The position numbers and the translations under genes are program-made. DNA of 64,000 nucleotides from Candidatus Obscuribacterales bacterium (GTDB taxonomy: Bacteria; Cyanobacteriota; Vampirovibrionia; Obscuribacterales; Obscuribacteraceae). Location: assembly GCA_019637435.1 (NCBI GenBank), contig JAHBVO010000004.1, forward strand, positions 496,001 through 560,000, given 5' to 3'. Positions 61,030-64,000 of this stretch are shown in pieces. The number at the start of each line of letters is the position of its first letter. Within the stretch, counting starts at the first letter, position 1. The notes under the pieces were generated by a model. That model had not been told where the DNA came from. It made no database searches and saw only the letters and a program-made list of their open reading frames with translations.

Positions 61030-63393
61030 TTAGTGAACTCCGTCTTCGGTTTTCTTCTCTTCTTTTTGAGTGTCATCTTTTTTCGTTTCCGGCTTGGGCG
61101 GCTTGCCTTTGCAGGTTAGCTTTATGTCGTCGTTTTCGATATCAACGATAGCGCTGCCGCCGTGTTCCAATTCTCCAAAGAGAATCTCTTCCGACAACGG
61201 TTCTTTGACCTTCTGTTGAATCACACGACCCATTGGGCGCGCGCCGTATGCCTTGTCGAAACCCTTCACTGCCAGCCATTCACGAGCTGCTTCGGTGAGC
61301 GAGATGTCGACGTCTTTATCGACAAGAAGAATTTTGACTTCGTCCATGAATTTGTCGACGACGCTCTTTATGTTCTCCTGATTCAACTGATTGAATTCGA
61401 TCCAGGCGTCGAGCCGATTTCGGAATTCAGGACTGAAGGCTTTCTCAACTGCGGCTTTTGCTTTGCTCGCTCCCGGCGTCATATTTTTCTTGGGCGCCAG
61501 AGGATCGATCGGTGCTTCTTTTACCTGGAAACCGATATCGGCTGCCGATAGTTCACGAGCACCGGCGTTGGTGGTCATTATCAAAATCACATTTCTAAAA
61601 TCAGCTTTTTTGCCGTTGTTGTCTGTCAATGACGCGTGATCCATAACTTGAAGCAATATGTTGAACAAGTCCGGATGTGCTTTTTCAATCTCATCGAGAA
61701 GGAGGACGCAGTGCGGCGTTTTATTTACTGCATCGGTGAGCAGACCGCCCTGGTCGAAACCAACGTATCCTGGAGGTGCGCCAATCAAGCGGGAAACAGT
61801 ATGCTTTTCCATGTACTCAGACATGTCGAATCGGATGAATTTCACTCCAAGCGTATTGGCGAGTTGCTTTGCTAATTCAGTTTTTCCTACTCCGGTTGGT
61901 CCGGAGAAGAGGTAGCAACCAACGGGTTTTAACGGGTTTGATAATCCGGAGCGCGAAAGTTTGATTGCCTTGACCACTTGCATGATGGCGTGGTCTTGAC
62001 CGTAAATCAGCGCTTTCAATTCGATCTCCATACCTTTGAGGCGCTCTTTGTCTGAGCCGGAGACCGATTTGGTTGGAATCTTAGCAATACTTGCCACCAC
62101 TTCTTCGATATCATCGGTGGTGATTACGCGAGAGGGACGGATATCTTCCGGCATCAGTTTAACCAGTGCGCCGACTTCGTCCATGACGTCGATGGCTTTA
62201 TCCGGAAGGAATTTGTCGTTAATATGCTTAGCTGCCAAATTCGCGGTCAATTCGATTACGTCGTCCGGGTAGCTGACGCCGTGATGCTCTTCGTAGTGCG
62301 ACTTGAGACCTCGAAGAATTTTTACCGTATCGGGAATGGACGGTTCTGCTACCTCTATTTTTTCGAAGCGGCGGGCTAAAGCCTTATCAGCTTCGAATGA
62401 TTTCTTATACTCCGGATAGGTTGTCGAGCCGATGCAGCGCAGCTCTCCGCTGGAGAGGGCCGGTTTCAAAAGGTTAGAGGCGTCCATGACACTGCCTGTA
62501 GTGGCACCTGCTCCGACTATGGTATGAATTTCGTCGATTACCATAATTACGCCCGGCTTTTCCTTCAAGGCTTTGATTACAGCTTTCAGGCGTTCTTCGA
62601 ATTGACCTCGGAACTTGGTGCCGGCAATCAGAGCGCCCATGTCGAGAGCGAACATCTCGACGCCCTGAAGCGGTTTAGGAACATCGCCGGCGTTTATCTT
62701 CAGGGCTAAACCTTCAGCTATAGCCGTTTTACCGACGCCAGGCTCGCCGACATACACAGGGTTGTTCTTTCGTCTGCGACAGAGAACTTGAATGGTGCGT
62801 TTTATCTCTTTGTCCCGGCCAATCAGAGGATCAATTTTTCCATCTCTGGCTTTTTTGATCAGATCCACGCAGAATGAAGCGAGTGGATCTTTTAGCGCTT
62901 TGCCGTCGCCGCCCTCGCCGCCGTCGAATCCCGCCGGGGCGTCACCATCTCCCGGTGATTGCAGCTTGCTGATGCCGTGCGATATGAAGTTTAAAACGTC
63001 TAGGCGCTCAACGCCTTGTTTCTCCAGTAGATAGACTGCATGACTGCGGCGTTCTTCAAACATCGCTGCAATAATGTTGCCACTGTCAATAGTTGTTTGA
63101 CTTGAGGCGTGCGCTTGCATAATCGCTCTGCGCAAAACGCGTTCGTACGCCGCGGTCTGCGACAGTGTGTACTCCATATCTTCCGGTACGCTTTCGAAGG
63201 CGTCCGATAGAAACTGTTCCAATTCTTGTCGCAGCAACTTCAGGTCGCAACCACAATTGAAAAGAACTTCCGCTCCTGTTTTCTCTTCGGTCAACGCGTA
63301 TAGAAGATGTTCGAGCGTCAGATATTCATGTCTGCGTGCAAGGGCATCTTCCGCGGCTCTAGTAATGGTTTTCTGTAATTCTGCCGTTAACAT
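61030..63393 (-). CDS. clpA: ClpA-type AAA+ unfoldase of the ClpAP protease
   Basis: 787 residues. Two Clp_N repeats (1-140), D1 with Walker A GEPGVGKTA and Walker B VIMVIDEIH, D2 with GPTGVGKTE, LLDEIEKAHPD and RFDMSEYMEKHTVSRLIG. There is no long ClpB-type coiled coil. ADIGF near residue 600 supplies the IGF loop that docks on ClpP, so it works with ClpP, which is not in this window. The C-terminus is Lys/Glu-rich. The paired upstream clpS supports ClpA over ClpC. A near-copy of the palindrome at 61531-61542 falls in the IGF codons and is coding. Confidence 0.93.
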   Translation of the reverse strand: MLTAELQKTITRAAEDALARRHEYLTLEHLLYALTEEKTGAEVLFNCGCDLKLLRQELEQFLSDAFESVPEDMEYTLSQTAAYERVLRRAIMQAHASSQTTIDSGNIIAAMFEERRSHAVYLLEKQGVERLDVLNFISHGISKLQSPGDGDAPAGFDGGEGGDGKALKDPLASFCVDLIKKARDGKIDPLIGRDKEIKRTIQVLCRRRKNNPVYVGEPGVGKTAIAEGLALKINAGDVPKPLQGVEMFALDMGALIAGTKFRGQFEERLKAVIKALKEKPGVIMVIDEIHTIVGAGATTGSVMDASNLLKPALSSGELRCIGSTTYPEYKKSFEADKALARRFEKIEVAEPSIPDTVKILRGLKSHYEEHHGVSYPDDVIELTANLAAKHINDKFLPDKAIDVMDEVGALVKLMPEDIRPSRVITTDDIEEVVASIAKIPTKSVSGSDKERLKGMEIELKALIYGQDHAIMQVVKAIKLSRSGLSNPLKPVGCYLFSGPTGVGKTELAKQLANTLGVKFIRFDMSEYMEKHTVSRLIGAPPGYVGFDQGGLLTDAVNKTPHCVLLLDEIEKAHPDLFNILLQVMDHASLTDNNGKKADFRNVILIMTTNAGARELSAADIGFQVKEAPIDPLAPKKNMTPGASKAKAAVEKAFSPEFRNRLDAWIEFNQLNQENIKSVVDKFMDEVKILLVDKDVDISLTEAAREWLAVKGFDKAYGARPMGRVIQQKVKEPLSEEILFGELEHGGSAIVDIENDDIKLTCKGKPPKPETKKDDTQKEEKKTEDGVH

Positions 63394-63497
63394 TTTAGAT
63401 TCTTATAGGGGTAGTTGTATCTAGTTCTACCACCAATTTCATCGATCGTCCTGAATTTTGGGGAAACGACCAGAGCGTCGAGGTTTAACCACTTACA

Positions 63498-63824
63498 TCA
63501 GTCTTCTTCGACCGTGCAAAGTAGCGGATAGCTATTGTCACGGGCCAGCTGTATGACCTTATTGGCTTTGGCCTCGGCCACTTCGTAGGTGTAGACGCCG
63601 GCGATGCCTATGCCCGCCTGATGGACCGACATCATGATCTTGTATGCTTCCTGGTCTGATTTGAGAAAGACCATCTTCAGCACAAGGATGACGAATTCCA
63701 TGGTCGTAAAGTCGTCATTGTGAAGCAGCACCTTAAACATGGACGGTTTCTTCAAACGCGTCCGCTTCTCGGTTACCACGCCATGATCGTTATCTAAATC
63801 GTCGTCTTTGTCCCAGTCGGACAT
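63498..63824 (-). CDS. clpS: ClpS adaptor for N-degron substrates
   Basis: 108 residues. After an acidic, flexible N-terminus, the core runs FKVLLHNDDFTTMEFVILVL, with the Asn-Asp pair that binds the N-terminal residue and the gatekeeper Met. MMSVHQAGIGIAGVY carries the conserved His. ClpS delivers proteins with Leu, Phe, Tyr or Trp at the N-terminus to ClpA. It is upstream of clpA by about 100 bases on the same strand, the usual arrangement. Confidence 0.95.
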   Translation of the reverse strand: MSDWDKDDDLDNDHGVVTEKRTRLKKPSMFKVLLHNDDFTTMEFVILVLKMVFLKSDQEAYKIMMSVHQAGIGIAGVYTYEVAEAKANKVIQLARDNSYPLLCTVEED

Positions 63825-63928
63825 CGTTATTCCCCGGTCGCCTCTGGCGGATTTACTGATTATTCTACAGCGTCTTTTCCAAATTGAATCTCGACAATGC
63901 GGTTAACCGATTTTTGAGTGAGCCAGGA

Positions 63929-64000
63929 CTACTTGACCTCGGCGGAGCTGTCAGCCGGCAGTTGTTCTTTCAGCGAATTGGGAACCGTTTGAGGGTTTGA
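63929..64000 (-). CDS. C-terminal end of a gene entering from the right (partial)
   Basis: On the minus strand, 23 codons ending in TAG at 63929-63931, open to the window edge: the last residues read SLKEQLPADSSAEVK. The polar tail is plausible for a real protein end, but nothing identifies it. It lies about 100 bases upstream of clpS. Confidence 0.35.
   Translation of the reverse strand, partial: SNPQTVPNSLKEQLPADSSAEVK

Noticed and set aside
61531..61542. Further palindrome copy (ACCGATATCGGC)
   Set aside because: It has one mismatch and falls in the clpA codons for the ADIGF ClpP-docking loop, so coding constraint explains it.

Overview
The window looks like chromosome from a Gram-negative, non-photosynthetic bacterium with many Ser/Thr kinases and repeat proteins. 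The mix of Hanks-type kinases, an FHA protein, TPR/Sel1/pentapeptide/SWIM proteins, exported aspartic proteases, TadE/TadG-like proteins and a compact purine operon reminds me of Cyanobacteriota of the Vampirovibrionia/Melainabacteria (Obscuribacter-like) type. That placement is a judgement from overall character and was not tested. I found no rRNA, tRNA, IS element, prophage or CRISPR array.

Layout: 1-14 kb holds a DUF4383-like membrane protein, a kinase with an RDD membrane domain, an exported amidase, a Ser-rich repeat protein facing an acidic FHA protein, an acyltransferase, a receptor-like kinase with LRR/TPR ectodomain, and an exported tandem aspartic protease. 14.7-20 kb holds a convergent histidine kinase/response regulator pair, an EF-hand-like protein, a molbindin and a HExxH metallopeptidase. 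20-33 kb is a ten-gene minus-strand operon purF-C-D-N-L-Q-M-H-E-K. It makes IMP from PRPP except for the PurB step. 33-44 kb is a mosaic of small secreted proteins, TPR and Sel1 proteins, two alpha/beta hydrolases, a kinase, a prion-like Gln/Asn-rich protein, a Tic20/DUF4870-like protein and an exported YbjQ-like protein. 44-54 kb carries a membrane transporter-like/helical-repeat protein and, divergently, a tight six-gene operon: pentapeptide-SWIM protein, two related helical proteins, MoxR AAA+ ATPase, DUF5682-type protein and vWA protein. 54-57 kb has a TadE/TadG/TadE-like trio. 57-64 kb has a saccharopine dehydrogenase-like enzyme, FabH, a TM-TPR protein, and ClpS-ClpA.

Two things stand out. 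First, the exact palindrome ACCGATATCGGT occurs eight times: four times in a regular array (38, 38 and 39 bp centre spacing) upstream of purF, three more times in gaps out to 42.5 kb, and once inside a coding repeat at 3.57 kb. Two copies extend to perfect 26-bp palindromes, and one of those lies between two terminators. It is a candidate for an undescribed DNA-binding site or dispersed repeat. Second, the MoxR/DUF5682/vWA/SWIM operon resembles a widespread but poorly characterised ATPase system. Here it carries a pair of related accessory proteins that I do not recognise, and its SWIM motif is fused to pentapeptide repeats.

Starts were moved inward from the longest open frame where a ribosome-binding site, signal peptide or family N-terminus argued for it. 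No database search was possible, so family names rest on motifs read by eye.
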